The translations under genes and the position numbers were made by a program. The notes below the pieces were generated by a model that saw only the letters and a program-made list of their open reading frames with translations, was not told where the DNA came from and did not search any database. A stretch of 64,000 nucleotides of DNA, from positions 1 through 64,000 of the forward strand of contig NZ_JHYD01000039.1 in NCBI RefSeq assembly GCF_000621505.1, written 5' to 3'. Source of the DNA: Ruminiclostridium cellobioparum DSM 1351 = ATCC 15832 (GTDB lineage: Bacteria > Bacillota > Clostridia > Acetivibrionales > DSM-1351). Positions 1-8,717 of this stretch are shown one piece after another. The stretch's first letter is position 1; each line of letters starts with the position of its first letter.

Positions 1-1405
1 CTGTATAGGAAAGTGCCTTCTGACAGGCGGTTTCAAGACGCTCGACTGAATATTTATCAGCCAGCTTTAGAAGTCCCATGCAGCTTTTGTAAGCCTGTTG
101 CTCCACACGTTTGGAAGTAAGTATTGCATCAACCACTTGATATATGTTAATGCCAATCCGCTCAGCCCATTTGCGGAAGCGATCACCGTTCCACTCTAAG
201 TACTTTTGGTGGTCTTCCGGCATGTGTTCCACGATGGTGCTGTACTGTCCCTGTCGCCCGTACAAACGGCGATGAGAAGCTATTCGGTTATGGTTATAGA
301 AAACTTCTAGCGTTTTATCTGTAATCCTCACATCTACCTTGCGTTTTATGTACTCATAAGGGATTGAGTATAGCATTCCGTGAAGGGATATGTGATAATT
401 GAACTGAACGGTGGCTTGTTTCCATTCCGCCAGTTCATAAGGGGTAGCAGGTAATGGTGCCAGTAATGGCAGTTCTTCGTCGCGGAAGAGACTTAACCGG
501 CTGCCCTCTTTCTTTTGGAAAAGACGGGCATTGAAGGCTTTAAGTTTCTCCTTGATGGCGTGATTTAGTTCAGCCAGTGAAAAGAACTGTTCATTTCGTA
601 ATGCGGCGGTTATCCATGTGGATATATTCCCGACAGAATTCTCTGCATTTGGCTTATCTTTTGGTTTTCTGACCCTGGCTGGAATAATAGCAGTACCATA
701 GTGTTCCGCCATTTCATGATAAACAGCATTTACCTGCTGATTGTACCAGCCTCCTGCATGTACTACTGCTGTCTTGCAGTTATCAGGTACAAGGATTTTA
801 GCAACTCCGCCGAAATATTCATACATATGAACATGGGCAGTTATCCACGCCTGCTGTTTTTCATTGATAAATGCTTCTACATAGGCATACTGACTGTAAC
901 TCATAACTCCCACAAAAAGATATGCTTCAACAATTTCTCCAGTATCAGGATCAGTAATATGGGCAGGGTCACCGGCCCAATCTACTTCAACCTGTTCACC
1001 TGGCTTACGCGCGATATGCATGGTTGCGCGGCGTTTCTGCTCATCCTGCTGGATGTAATGGCAGAACTGGGTATACATGAGTGGATCCGCACCTGTAAGG
1101 CGACATTCCTCCATGTATTCTGTCCATAAAAGCTTCTTGCTGACTCCGTTTTTGAGCAGTTCCTTACGAATAGAGGTAAGGTCGGGCATTTTCTTACTGT
1201 GTAAGCTTTTACCATCCTTTGGGTATAGCTTACCCTCTAAAGCCGCATTGGTTAGCTCATTAGACAGTGGCCATGAAATACTTAACTCTTCGGCTCTCTT
1301 CAAAACTTTTGATACGGTATTTCTGGAACATGGGCAGGTAAGTGCTATGTTCCGTTCACTAAACCCTAAGCTTTTTAGCCTTAGGATTTCACGATAATCG
1401 GTCAT
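1..1405 (-). CDS. istA: IS21-family transposase IstA (partial, runs off left edge)
   Basis: DDE transposase of an IS21-type element, which cuts and joins the element ends together with the ATPase IstB. Reading leftward from an ATG at 1405, preceded by GGAGGTCAT, the frame stays open to base 1. The protein starts MTDYREILRLKSLGFSE, a helix-turn-helix, and continues through an rve integrase core with VEVDWAGDPA and a C-terminal region like other IstA proteins. About 468 codons are visible against a usual 500 or so, so only the tail is cut by the window edge; istB would lie further left. The many short rightward frames here are shadows. The recognition rests on the motif pattern and the matching IS21-like ends at 1479-1570. 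Confidence 0.9.
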   Translation of the reverse strand, partial: MTDYREILRLKSLGFSERNIALTCPCSRNTVSKVLKRAEELSISWPLSNELTNAALEGKLYPKDGKSLHSKKMPDLTSIRKELLKNGVSKKLLWTEYMEECRLTGADPLMYTQFCHYIQQDEQKRRATMHIARKPGEQVEVDWAGDPAHITDPDTGEIVEAYLFVGVMSYSQYAYVEAFINEKQQAWITAHVHMYEYFGGVAKILVPDNCKTAVVHAGGWYNQQVNAVYHEMAEHYGTAIIPARVRKPKDKPNAENSVGNISTWITAALRNEQFFSLAELNHAIKEKLKAFNARLFQKKEGSRLSLFRDEELPLLAPLPATPYELAEWKQATVQFNYHISLHGMLYSIPYEYIKRKVDVRITDKTLEVFYNHNRIASHRRLYGRQGQYSTIVEHMPEDHQKYLEWNGDRFRKWAERIGINIYQVVDAILTSKRVEQQAYKSCMGLLKLADKYSVERLETACQKALSYT

Positions 1406-1570
1406 GCTTATGACCTCCTTTACATGTATTTACATCAGAAAACTGATGCACTGATACATTATAAAGGATTATTGCTAATGGCTCACTTGTCAGAAACAGT
1501 GGCTCACTCAGAACCGAAAGGGTGGCTCACTTTGACCGGACAGGCGGCTCAAAATGGACCAAATTACTCA
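1..1570 (-). mobile_element. IS21-family insertion sequence (one end visible)
   Basis: The istA frame is followed by an end carrying repeated short motifs, as is typical of IS21 elements: TGGCTCAC at 1479-1486, 1500-1507 and 1523-1530, and a variant GGCTCA at 1546-1551, spaced 21-23 bases. Read inward, the outer end begins TGAGTAATTTGGTCC, which puts the boundary near 1570. The other end lies outside the window. Confidence 0.8.
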
Positions 1571-1599
1571 GAATATGCGAAACCCATGCTATGACTTGA

Positions 1600-1698
1600 A
1601 TATATCCAGAGCAAACAGAAATAGAGGTTGTACTGTTTTCTATTGCAAAAAAGGATAAGATTATGGAAGAAATAGAGATTTTTTCTGAGCGAATTTAA
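1600..1698 (+). pseudogene. possible 3' fragment of a gene cut by the IS21 element
   Basis: Immediately outside the IS end a 32-codon open stretch runs to TAA at 1698 with a coding-like peptide (KKDKIMEEIEIFSERI at its end), but it has no start codon or ribosome binding site and an upstream stop at 1597. It may be the tail of a gene whose front was removed by the insertion. I do not recognise the family. Confidence 0.25.
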
Positions 1699-1742
1699 AG
1701 AATGGATAGCATATCAATAGAAATTTTCCTTGGAGGGATGTC

Positions 1743-2330
1743 ATGATAAATTTTAACGTTGTACTTTTTAATGATTTTGAAACATTGGATGTTTTTGGCC
1801 CAATCGAAGTAATAGGAAAACTTGATAAGTATTATAAAATTGAGTATTACGCGGAGAAGGGCGGCATTATCAGAAGCAACCAAAATGTTAGGGTTGAGAC
1901 ATTACCAATATCTGATATAATAGAGCCTGATATTTTGTTAATACCGGGTGGTTTTGGAACCAGAAACGAAGTAAATAACCAAGAATTCCTTCAGCATCTA
2001 AGAGAACTATCTATGAATGCGAAATTTGTTTTGACAGTTTGTACTGGCTCTGCTTTATTGGCAAAAACGGGGCTATTGAAAAACATGAAAGCCACTTCAA
2101 ATAAGATGGCTTTTGATTGGGTTGTTGAACAGGATAATGAAGTAAATTGGATAAGGGAAGCCCGATGGGTTCATGATGGTAAATACTACACTTCTTCTGG
2201 TGTTTCGGCAGGTATTGATATGACATTAGGTTTTGTGAGCGACATGATGGGAGTAGAAATTGCAGAAAAAATAGCAAAGGGTATTGAATATATCTGGAAT
2301 AGAGATAAAGATAATGACCCATTTTGTTAA
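1743..2330 (+). CDS. DJ-1/PfpI family protein (GlxA/isocyanide-hydratase-like)
   Basis: 195-residue class I glutamine amidotransferase-like protein of the DJ-1/ThiJ/PfpI superfamily, cytoplasmic. The start at 1743 follows TTGGAGGG. Visible family marks are the N-terminal strand FNVVLFNDFETLDVFGP, the glycine turn LLIPGGFGTR at about 66-74, and the nucleophile elbow LTVCTGSALLAKTG with Cys100. The pattern DVFGP plus VCTGS is that of stand-alone members annotated as isocyanide hydratase or AraC-regulator amidotransferase domains, here without the HTH. The substrate cannot be told. It stands alone, directly downstream of the IS21 end. Length is normal for the family. Confidence 0.85.
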   Translation: MINFNVVLFNDFETLDVFGPIEVIGKLDKYYKIEYYAEKGGIIRSNQNVRVETLPISDIIEPDILLIPGGFGTRNEVNNQEFLQHLRELSMNAKFVLTVCTGSALLAKTGLLKNMKATSNKMAFDWVVEQDNEVNWIREARWVHDGKYYTSSGVSAGIDMTLGFVSDMMGVEIAEKIAKGIEYIWNRDKDNDPFC

Positions 2331-2500
2331 TATGCATAAGGTACATATAATTTTTTTCAAAATTCAAATTGAACTGACTTCATAATTAATCACTAAATAT
2401 GTCATGCTGTTGTCACATTTAGCACGCTATAATTATTAATGATTTTACTGGTGGCAAATAGACTATATTTTGTTAAGCATATACTAAAGGAGTGGCGGAT

Positions 2501-3109
2501 ATGATTACTATTGAGAAACTAATGTCAATTGATAAGGATGACCTGCAAGAAGCGTCAAAAGCCATTGACAATAATGATATACCGCAACTTGTAGAATGGC
2601 TGTCGGAAAAGGATGACAAAATAAGATATCAGTCATTACTCTTACTCCAACGTCGTTCTTCATCCTCTGATTATGTATATCCGTTTTGGGACATATTCAG
2701 AAAAAAATTAAAGAGTGAGAATTCGTATCAGAGAAGTATAGGTCTTATGCTTATCGCTGATAACGCAAAATGGGATAAGGATAACAGAATGGACGACACT
2801 CTTGATGAATACCTTGCCTTATTGAATGATGAGAAGCCGATAACTATACGCCAGTGTATTCAAGCACTACGTAATATAGTCCCGTATAAAAAACATTTGA
2901 ACAAGAAAATTGCTAACGCAATCATGGGTATTAATATCTCGAATATTAAAGAAACAATGAGAAAACTTATATTACTTGACATATTGGAAATTCTTGCAGT
3001 AATCCGAAAATATCAGACTACCGATGAAATAGAAAATTATATTTTTAGTGCGCTTTCAGGAGAAATACTTGATAAAAAGAGCAAAAAGCAAATTGAATCC
3101 ATGCTGTAG
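2501..3109 (+). CDS. HEAT-like repeat protein 1
   Basis: 202-residue helical protein without signal peptide or membrane segment. I chose ATG 2501 over the GTG at 2492 because AAAGGAG (2486-2492) sits 8 bases before it and overlaps the GTG. Paired helices with IRYQSLLLLQRR, SIGLMLIADNAKW and IRQCIQALRNIV patterns are those of HEAT/armadillo-type repeats, which form scaffolds for protein binding. It is the first of three such genes in a row (2501-4613) with the same orientation. Enzymatic residues are not evident. Partner and function are unknown. Confidence 0.6.
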   Translation: MITIEKLMSIDKDDLQEASKAIDNNDIPQLVEWLSEKDDKIRYQSLLLLQRRSSSSDYVYPFWDIFRKKLKSENSYQRSIGLMLIADNAKWDKDNRMDDTLDEYLALLNDEKPITIRQCIQALRNIVPYKKHLNKKIANAIMGINISNIKETMRKLILLDILEILAVIRKYQTTDEIENYIFSALSGEILDKKSKKQIESML

Positions 3110-3225
3110 CAAAAGGGAAAATAAACTTTGAAATATTTCAATTATAAGCCGTTTTATGCATGTTCCGCAGGGGTTCTATCCAACTGATATATTGATGAAG
3201 TAATAAATACTGTTAGGGGGAGCAT

Positions 3226-3951
3226 ATGAGAAGTTCTGACATACAATTAAGAAACCGTGGATATATATATGCGGAAGATACATACGATTATACTGATTTT
3301 AGTAAGACTGAACTATTGGAATTATTAAAATCAAAGGAAGCATATAAAAGGACAATTGCAGTAAATTTATTATCCAATAAATATGAATTGGATAATGATA
3401 TGATAAATTTATTTTGCAGTATGCTGTTGCAAGAGAAAAAACTTTATACAAAAATTGAGTTGTGTAATACATTATTAAAGGCTTCTGTTGATTCGGCTAA
3501 AACTATGGTTAATTATTTGGGCTTTATAGGTAACAATCAATATAAGGAATTGCCTGACAAGGAATTTAATAAGAAAAGTTACCCGCTTCCAAGAGATATT
3601 ATAGCAAGAACATTAGCACATATGGGCGTTGATGTATTGCCTGAGTTAACGAAAATATTAAAAACTGACAATATTAATGCGATTAGAGAAGTTATAGATT
3701 CAATAGGTTTTATATGTTTTTATAGTAATACTCATAATGAAAGTGTTTTAAATGATTTAATGGTATGTTTCGATAAATACATAGAAGATGACATTGTTAG
3801 ATGGAAAATAGTCAGGGCTTTTGAAGGTTTTAACAATAAAATGGTAATAGATATCTTGAATAACATTATGGAGAGTGACAGTAAGGAAATTATAAGAAAA
3901 GAAGCAAAAAGGTCTCTGGGTATCATTAAAAGTAGATTTGCTTTTTGGTAA
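3226..3951 (+). CDS. HEAT-like repeat protein 2
   Basis: 241-residue soluble, helix-rich protein. ATG 3226 follows TTAGGGGGAGC. Repeat-like segments include LLELLKSKEAYKRTIAVNLL, IARTLAHMGVDVLPELTKIL and VRWKIVRAFEGFNNKMVIDI, the alternating helix pattern of HEAT proteins; the C-terminal IIRKEAKRSLGII is a typical repeat end. It lies 116 bases after the first HEAT-like gene and 26 bases before the third, so the three may be one transcript. No catalytic motif is seen. An alternative is an immunity-type protein, as such stand-alone repeat proteins occur in toxin-immunity clusters, but no toxin is nearby. Confidence 0.6.
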   Translation: MRSSDIQLRNRGYIYAEDTYDYTDFSKTELLELLKSKEAYKRTIAVNLLSNKYELDNDMINLFCSMLLQEKKLYTKIELCNTLLKASVDSAKTMVNYLGFIGNNQYKELPDKEFNKKSYPLPRDIIARTLAHMGVDVLPELTKILKTDNINAIREVIDSIGFICFYSNTHNESVLNDLMVCFDKYIEDDIVRWKIVRAFEGFNNKMVIDILNNIMESDSKEIIRKEAKRSLGIIKSRFAFW

Positions 3952-3977
3952 ACTGAGGGTTTAAGGAGATATAAGTC

Positions 3978-4613
3978 ATGATAGAAAGAATAGCATCGAA
4001 TTTAGGAAGAAATGATGAAGAGCCAAATATTGAACTGGCAATTTTGTTATGCAAAACCAAAGATACGGAGGGTATAAAGGAAATAGTACAGGGGTTGAGG
4101 GATAAAAAAACACAGGTGGCTAATGACTGTATCAAAGTTTTATATGAAATAGGTGAAAGAAATCCTGAATTAATTGCAGAATATGTTTTTGAATTTATTC
4201 AATTATTAAAATCAAAAAATAACCGACTTGTATGGGGAGGCATGACAGCATTATTAAAAATTGTTTATCTAAAGCCTGAAGAGATATATAATGACCTGGA
4301 TACTGATATAAAAGCCTACGAAAACGGAAGCGTCATAACAGTAGATAATGCTATTAGTGTATTTGCAGGGATATGTAAAGCCAATGAGGGGTATGAGAAG
4401 ATAGTTTTTAAATATATTCTAAAGCATCTGGCGACGTGCAGGCCAAGAGAAGTCGCCCAGCATTCGGAAAGGGCTTTTGTGTGCGTGAATAAAAACAACT
4501 CAAAAGAATTTCTGGATGTTCTTTTAAAGAGGAAAGAATCGCTAACAGATGCTCAGATTAAAAGGGGAAATAAGTTAATCAAAAAAATAGAATTGGAGCA
4601 ACATAACAGTTAA
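3978..4613 (+). CDS. HEAT-like repeat protein 3
   Basis: 211-residue soluble protein starting at ATG 3978 behind TTAAGGAGAT. Repeat-like helices are visible at VQGLRDKKTQVANDCIKVLY, FIQLLKSKNNRLVWGGMTAL and YILKHLATCRPREVAQHSER, consistent with a HEAT/ARM solenoid. The sequence RDKKTQVANDCIKVLYEIGE resembles scaffold proteins annotated only as HEAT repeat domain-containing. It closes the trio of repeat proteins. Function unknown. Confidence 0.6.
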   Translation: MIERIASNLGRNDEEPNIELAILLCKTKDTEGIKEIVQGLRDKKTQVANDCIKVLYEIGERNPELIAEYVFEFIQLLKSKNNRLVWGGMTALLKIVYLKPEEIYNDLDTDIKAYENGSVITVDNAISVFAGICKANEGYEKIVFKYILKHLATCRPREVAQHSERAFVCVNKNNSKEFLDVLLKRKESLTDAQIKRGNKLIKKIELEQHNS

Positions 4614-4632
4614 ATTCATTTGCATTATATTT

Positions 4633-5292
4633 GTGAAAAAAAGATGGACAACTTTTGGCAGGTTGTTTTATGCCAGAATAACGGAACTGGGGCAGCTGCC
4701 CGAAAGTGAAATAGGAGAAGTAAGATTAATGAAAGAGATGCCAGAGAGCGTTACCTATCCTGATATACAGCCGCAACTTCAGCAGAAAGTATGGCAGTAT
4801 CTAAGTGAAAATTTGGTAGAATCTTTACAAAAAGATAAAGTAAGAAATATCAATTTCATCAATTTTATCCAAAGTTATCCTATTCATACATTTGATTCGG
4901 TCGGTGATTCTGTTCTTATAAGAGGGAGAAGTGATGAGGAATGGGTCTATATAAGCAGTAAGTCAGAAGATGAGTTTCGGCAACTTATACAAGGATTGGA
5001 TGAGGAGGATAATTGCTTTGCCGTATTGGAGGACTGGATGCTCCCGTATATTGTAAAGGATAAAGAAATACGGTCCCGATTGACCAGCATCAAACTTGTA
5101 TATGATGAAAAGACACCATTACCACTTGCAGAGTCCAGTGTTGTTAATCTGTCGGCTGCGATGCTCCTTATATATATGAGAACTCCAAGTATAAAGAATA
5201 TATATCAATTATACATGAGGAGTGATACACAGTGTATGAGCGCATGTTGGAAAAGAATATTAAACCGACAATGGATGAGATATTTAGTATAA
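4633..5292 (+). pseudogene. GNAT acetyltransferase, broken after its N-terminal half
   Basis: Long N-terminal region (about 170 residues, including VLEDWMLPYIVKDKEIR) of a GNAT family acetyltransferase of the type that carries an extra N-terminal domain before the acetyl-CoA fold. Coherence is lost after VVNLSAA near 5160: another frame there reads DAPYIYENSKYKEYIS, the expected continuation. The catalytic acetyl-CoA-binding half (V-x-x-x-x-RGxGxG/A) is absent, replaced by a DUF3788 piece. The only start is a GTG at 4633 without a ribosome binding site. This is therefore a decayed gene, the fifth acetyltransferase-related unit in this cluster. Confidence 0.6.
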
Positions 5293-5541
5293 TTGGAGAT
5301 GAAGGAACAAAACACTGGAGAATAGTCGACGAGTTTTTCAATAGTTCCTATGATATTGAATCTGAAATCCGTTTCCCGTTCGGAAATAACTATGGATGGG
5401 GTGTTAGATATATTTGAATACTGTGGAAAATCTATCGCTATAAACAGTTCACCAAAAGTTCGAAAAAGCGCAATATATTCCGTTGATACAGACGATTTAA
5501 CAGACATTCTTAGTACATATTTTGTTGGTAATCCAAAGTAA
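5232..5541 (+). pseudogene. DUF3788-like fragment, frameshifted
   Basis: The peptide beginning MYERMLEKNIKPTMDEI and continuing through HWRIVDEFFNSSYDIESEIR to FPFGNNYGWGVRY matches the front of small DUF3788 proteins. It stops at 5415-5417, while an overlapping frame stays open to 5541 with GVLDIFEYCGKSIAINS, which I cannot tie to the same family. The start lies inside the broken acetyltransferase and lacks its own ribosome binding site. It appears to be two gene remnants joined by a deletion. Confidence 0.5.
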
Positions 5542-5585
5542 AATATTGTGAACATAAAGTTTTTTATATAACAGGAGGTAAAAAA

Positions 5586-6059
5586 ATGGAAATAAAAAAA
5601 TGTGTAAAAAATTCGTTTTCAGTTATAGGCAAAGAAGGTTCTACTAAAGATGGGGAAGATTTTATTCAAAAATTATGGGCTGATGCTAATTCTAATTTTG
5701 CAGAGGTGGCCTCAATGGCAAAGAAAGATGAGAAGGGAAATCTTCTTGGAATATGGGGTACAATGTCAGATTTATCCCGCTCATTCAATCCCTGGGAAGA
5801 TAATTTCACCAAAGGGCTTTACCTCGCAGGTATTGAAGTTATGGATAATGCTCAAGCACCACAAGGATGGGTAAAGTGGACGATTCCATCATATGAATAT
5901 GTATATGTAAAGAATGGGAACGAAAATACATTCAAAGAGGTTATAGAGTATCTGAAAGAAAATAATATCAAACTTGTGGGTGCTGCTCACGATTATAACT
6001 GTCCTGAAGATGGGCAAGGATATATTTTTTTCCCGATACGGAAGTTGAATGATGAGTAA
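5586..6059 (+). CDS. GyrI-like effector-binding domain protein
   Basis: 157-residue single-domain protein of the GyrI-like/AraC effector-binding (SOUL-like) superfamily. These bind small hydrophobic or drug-like ligands, either fused to AraC/MerR regulators or, as here, alone. The start at 5586 follows CAGGAGGTAAAAAA. Visible marks are the opening strand MEIKKCVKNSFSVIGKEGST, YLAGIEVMDNAQAPQGWVKW in the middle, and the closing strand IFFPIRKLND. A DNA-binding domain is absent. Neighbours are acetyltransferases, so a detoxification setting is possible but not proven. Confidence 0.75.
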   Translation: MEIKKCVKNSFSVIGKEGSTKDGEDFIQKLWADANSNFAEVASMAKKDEKGNLLGIWGTMSDLSRSFNPWEDNFTKGLYLAGIEVMDNAQAPQGWVKWTIPSYEYVYVKNGNENTFKEVIEYLKENNIKLVGAAHDYNCPEDGQGYIFFPIRKLNDE

Positions 6060-6204
6060 TTATATTGAGTAAAGAAGCATCGGAGTATTGAAATTTATGA
6101 CCATCAGTTTCCCACTTCGGATGAGGTGGTAAAAGGGATAACCCAATGGTTTGCAAATCCATATTGACAATGTGGAAAATATATGCAATAATACCTGAAA
6201 AGTG

Positions 6205-6313
6205 AGTATGCTTGCGCAGTAAACTGCAAGCAGCATAGGGACAATGTAAGTCCTACACGAACGGAGATAAACCCTTCGGAGTCACTCTTACGAGTGGTTC
6301 TGCGGGGTTTTTT
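6205..6313 (+). ncRNA. structured leader ending in an intrinsic terminator, upstream of a GNAT gene
   Basis: Three consecutive stem-loops lie between the GyrI-like gene and the GNAT gene at 6338: GCTTGCGCAGTAAACTGC/AAGC (about 6210-6231), AGGGAC-GTCCT (about 6236-6253), and a long hairpin whose outer stem AAACCC/GGGTTT (6269-6274 with 6305-6310) encloses GTCACTC/GAGTGGT and runs into a T tract at 6308-6313. The last is a convincing intrinsic terminator. Its position 24 bases before the next start, with a structured stretch before it, suggests an attenuated leader; it may equally be only the terminator of the preceding gene. Bases 6062-6204 hold just a short possible remnant peptide. Confidence 0.5.
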
Positions 6314-6337
6314 ATATTTTGCTGGAGGGGTGATTAT

Positions 6338-6757
6338 ATGACCGGCGGATTCACTATAATAGAACGGATTCCTACCGTGGAAGAGTACATAAAACTGCGA
6401 AATTCCGTAGGATGGGGTATTGCTGAAAGAGAATCAATCCAAAAGGGGTTAAGTAATTCATTATATGCTGTATGTATTGAGTTTGGAGGAAACATAATTG
6501 GGATGGGACGTGTCATTGGTGATGGTGCATTAGCATATTACATACAAGATATTATTGTTTTACCAGCATTTCAGAAACAGGGTGTTGGCAGATTAATCAT
6601 GGATGACATTATACGACATCTAAAAAAGAATTGTACTCCCAATTCCATTGTTGGATTAATGGCAGCAAAGGGAGTTACCGCTTTTTATGAGAAGTATGGG
6701 TTTATTGCACGGCCAGATGAAAAGCATGGGCCTGGGATGTTTATTCGATGGTCATAA
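6338..6757 (+). CDS. GNAT family N-acetyltransferase
   Basis: 139-residue single-domain acetyltransferase that transfers acetyl from acetyl-CoA to an amine. ATG 6338 follows GGAGGGGTGATTAT. The acetyl-CoA pyrophosphate loop is seen as VLPAFQKQGVGRLIMDDI at about 76-93, and motif B as GVTAFYEKYGF with the catalytic-type Tyr near 120. The N-terminal VEEYIKLRNSVGW is typical of small clostridial GNATs (YjdJ/aminoglycoside-like annotation class). It is the first of four intact GNAT genes in a row. Substrate unknown. Confidence 0.85.
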   Translation: MTGGFTIIERIPTVEEYIKLRNSVGWGIAERESIQKGLSNSLYAVCIEFGGNIIGMGRVIGDGALAYYIQDIIVLPAFQKQGVGRLIMDDIIRHLKKNCTPNSIVGLMAAKGVTAFYEKYGFIARPDEKHGPGMFIRWS

Positions 6758-6801
6758 TTAGAAGTAAGCTGAAAGACTATAAGTAGAAATGGGGGATTGG
6801 A

Positions 6802-7311
6802 ATGGATTTTATCATAAGACCTGTAAAATTAGAGGATGCTCCATCCATCAATGAGATGAGGAGAATGGATGGGGTCAGAGAAAATACGCTGGGGATATTC
6901 AGTGAGAGAGTTACACGGTCTGAGGATTTTATCAAAGGGTTAAGTGAATATGAACATCTTCTTGTTGCCGAAGTTGATGAAAATGGAGTTAAGAAAGCGG
7001 TAGGACTTGCAGGGCTTCATACTAATAGAAATCCAAGATTAAGGCATTCCGCAAGTGTAGGTATCATGGTGCATGCTGACTATCAGGGAAAAGGGATTGG
7101 CACAGCACTTCTGAAAAAGTTAATTGACCTGGCTGATAATTGGTTGATGTTGGTGAGACTTGAATTAACTGCGTTTGTTGAAAATGAGGGGGCAGTGAAA
7201 CTTTATAAGTCTTTAGGATTCGAGATAGAAGGAACTAAGAAGTATGCCGCTATTCGGAATGGCAAGTATGCGGATGAATACCTGATGGCGAGGTATAATT
7301 TGAGAGTATAG
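6802..7311 (+). CDS. GNAT family N-acetyltransferase, YhhY-like
   Basis: 169-residue acetyltransferase. It begins MDFIIRPVKLEDAPSINEMR and has NTLGIFSER, a pattern like YhhY-type amino-acid acetyltransferases. The acetyl-CoA loop is VHADYQGKGIGTALLKKL at about 90-107, followed by LELTAFVENEGAVKLYKSLG with the motif-B Tyr. ATG 6802 is preceded by GGGGGATTGG. It follows the previous GNAT by 44 bases in the same orientation. The precise substrate cannot be deduced. Confidence 0.85.
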   Translation: MDFIIRPVKLEDAPSINEMRRMDGVRENTLGIFSERVTRSEDFIKGLSEYEHLLVAEVDENGVKKAVGLAGLHTNRNPRLRHSASVGIMVHADYQGKGIGTALLKKLIDLADNWLMLVRLELTAFVENEGAVKLYKSLGFEIEGTKKYAAIRNGKYADEYLMARYNLRV

Positions 7312-7451
7312 TTTGTATCGCTAAAAATATTGCAATCATTCATTGAAATGGAACAATTTACGATGATGTCTGTTATTCTATAACAAAAACAGATTATTTA
7401 GCAAAATGATGAAACTGTACAAATGGTAGAGTTATTATGGGGGCGTTAAAA

Positions 7452-8192
7452 GTGATTAGAAAGATGGAGGAACTGGCCATGAATGCGTGGCCAGCATTAC
7501 AGACAAAACACTACGATGGGTGGGTACTCAGGTTTGCAGATGGATATACCAGAAGAGCAAATGCTGTGATTCCAATTTATGAATCCACAATCCTATTAGA
7601 TAAAAAAATAGATTTTTGTGAAAAAGAATATGCGTCACATAATCTACCTACTTTATTCAAATTAACGGCTGAGAGTACTCCGGAAGGAATTGATACCAGA
7701 CTGGAAGAGAGAGGATATGTAAGAGATAATGTTGCTGCACTGAGAATATTGGATTTAGGTCAATACGTTCGTAATGAATCTCAAGGTGTTACTATCGAAT
7801 CACAATTTAGCAATGAATGGTTGGAAGGATTCTTCTATTGCTCAAATATTGTAGGTGAAAAAACTCAGTTAACTGCAAAGAGAATTCTGGATAATATCCT
7901 GGGAGCAGTCATATGTGTGACAAAACAAGTTGAAGGAAAGGTTGTCGGATGTGGGTACGGTGCAGTTGAAAGAGATTATATTGGTATTTTTGATATTGTA
8001 GTCGATAAAGATTTCAGAGGAAATGGCTATGGCAAGGATATTATGAATGGAATTCTCGGGCCAGCATTACAACGGAAAATAAGAACTGCATATTTGCAGG
8101 TTGCTGTGGGTAATACTCCTGCCGAGAAACTATATGATAAAATAGGTTTCAAAGAGGAATATCGGTATTGGTACAGAAGATTGGAAAAATAA
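7452..8192 (+). CDS. GNAT family N-acetyltransferase, two-domain
   Basis: 246-residue protein. I prefer GTG 7452 (MIRKMEELAMNAWP) over ATG 7437: relatives start with this sequence and GGGGGC precedes it by about 8 bases. The N-terminal part (LQTKHYDGWVLRFADGYTRRAN) is shared by a known clostridial/bacillar GNAT subfamily. The C-terminal acetyl-CoA fold shows VDKDFRGNGYGKDIMNGIL and LQVAVGNTPAEKLYDKIGF. The whole domain order is intact. Cytosolic; substrate unknown. Bases 7312-7436 hold no gene. Confidence 0.85.
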   Translation: MIRKMEELAMNAWPALQTKHYDGWVLRFADGYTRRANAVIPIYESTILLDKKIDFCEKEYASHNLPTLFKLTAESTPEGIDTRLEERGYVRDNVAALRILDLGQYVRNESQGVTIESQFSNEWLEGFFYCSNIVGEKTQLTAKRILDNILGAVICVTKQVEGKVVGCGYGAVERDYIGIFDIVVDKDFRGNGYGKDIMNGILGPALQRKIRTAYLQVAVGNTPAEKLYDKIGFKEEYRYWYRRLEK

Positions 8193-8229
8193 ACTGCATC
8201 AAACAAAAGAAATTAGGGAGGCAAAAGGA

Positions 8230-8682
8230 TTGAATTGGAATTTGAAAAAGTTTAATGAAATGACCACAGAGGAACTGTATGAAATCCTAAAATTGAGAAA
8301 CGAAATATTTGTTGTTGAACAGCAGTGTGCTTACCAAGATTGTGATGATAAAGATAAAAAAGCGCTTCACTTGTTTTTGCAAGATAAGGATGAAATTACT
8401 GCGTATTTAAGGATTTTGGAAAAGGGTGTTTCATACAATGAAATTTCTATTGGTAGGGTGGTTGTTAATAAAAATTATCGTGGAAAAGGCTTAGCGAAGG
8501 AAATGATGCTCGCAGCCTTAAAATATATTGATGAAAACTTACATGAAAGGGAAATAAGAATTTCTGCACAGGCATACCTGCTTAAATTCTATAAGAGTCT
8601 TGGATTCCACGAGGTTTCTGAACAATATTTAGAAGATAATATTCCACATGTTGAGATGTTATTTAAAAAGAGTCCAAAATAA
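8230..8682 (+). CDS. GNAT family N-acetyltransferase, ElaA-like
   Basis: 150-residue acetyltransferase of the ElaA group. It starts at TTG 8230 behind AGGGAGG. The N-terminus MNWNLKKFNEMTTEELYEIL and then LRNEIFVVEQQCAYQDCDDK is diagnostic for ElaA proteins; the acetyl-CoA loop is VNKNYRGKGLAKEMMLAAL at about 76-94, followed by AYLLKFYKSLGF. ElaA function is poorly known. It is the last of the four intact GNATs. Confidence 0.85.
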   Translation: MNWNLKKFNEMTTEELYEILKLRNEIFVVEQQCAYQDCDDKDKKALHLFLQDKDEITAYLRILEKGVSYNEISIGRVVVNKNYRGKGLAKEMMLAALKYIDENLHEREIRISAQAYLLKFYKSLGFHEVSEQYLEDNIPHVEMLFKKSPK

Positions 8683-8717
8683 TTTAAATATTATATTTGT
8701 GAAAGGAATGATGATTT

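Noticed and set aside
701-1397. Rightward open frames in the IS21 region
   Set aside because: They are antisense to the well supported istA frame.
6205-6313. Guanidine-I (ykkC) riboswitch
   Set aside because: Only a loose similarity in the 3' segment; the conserved 5' core is absent.
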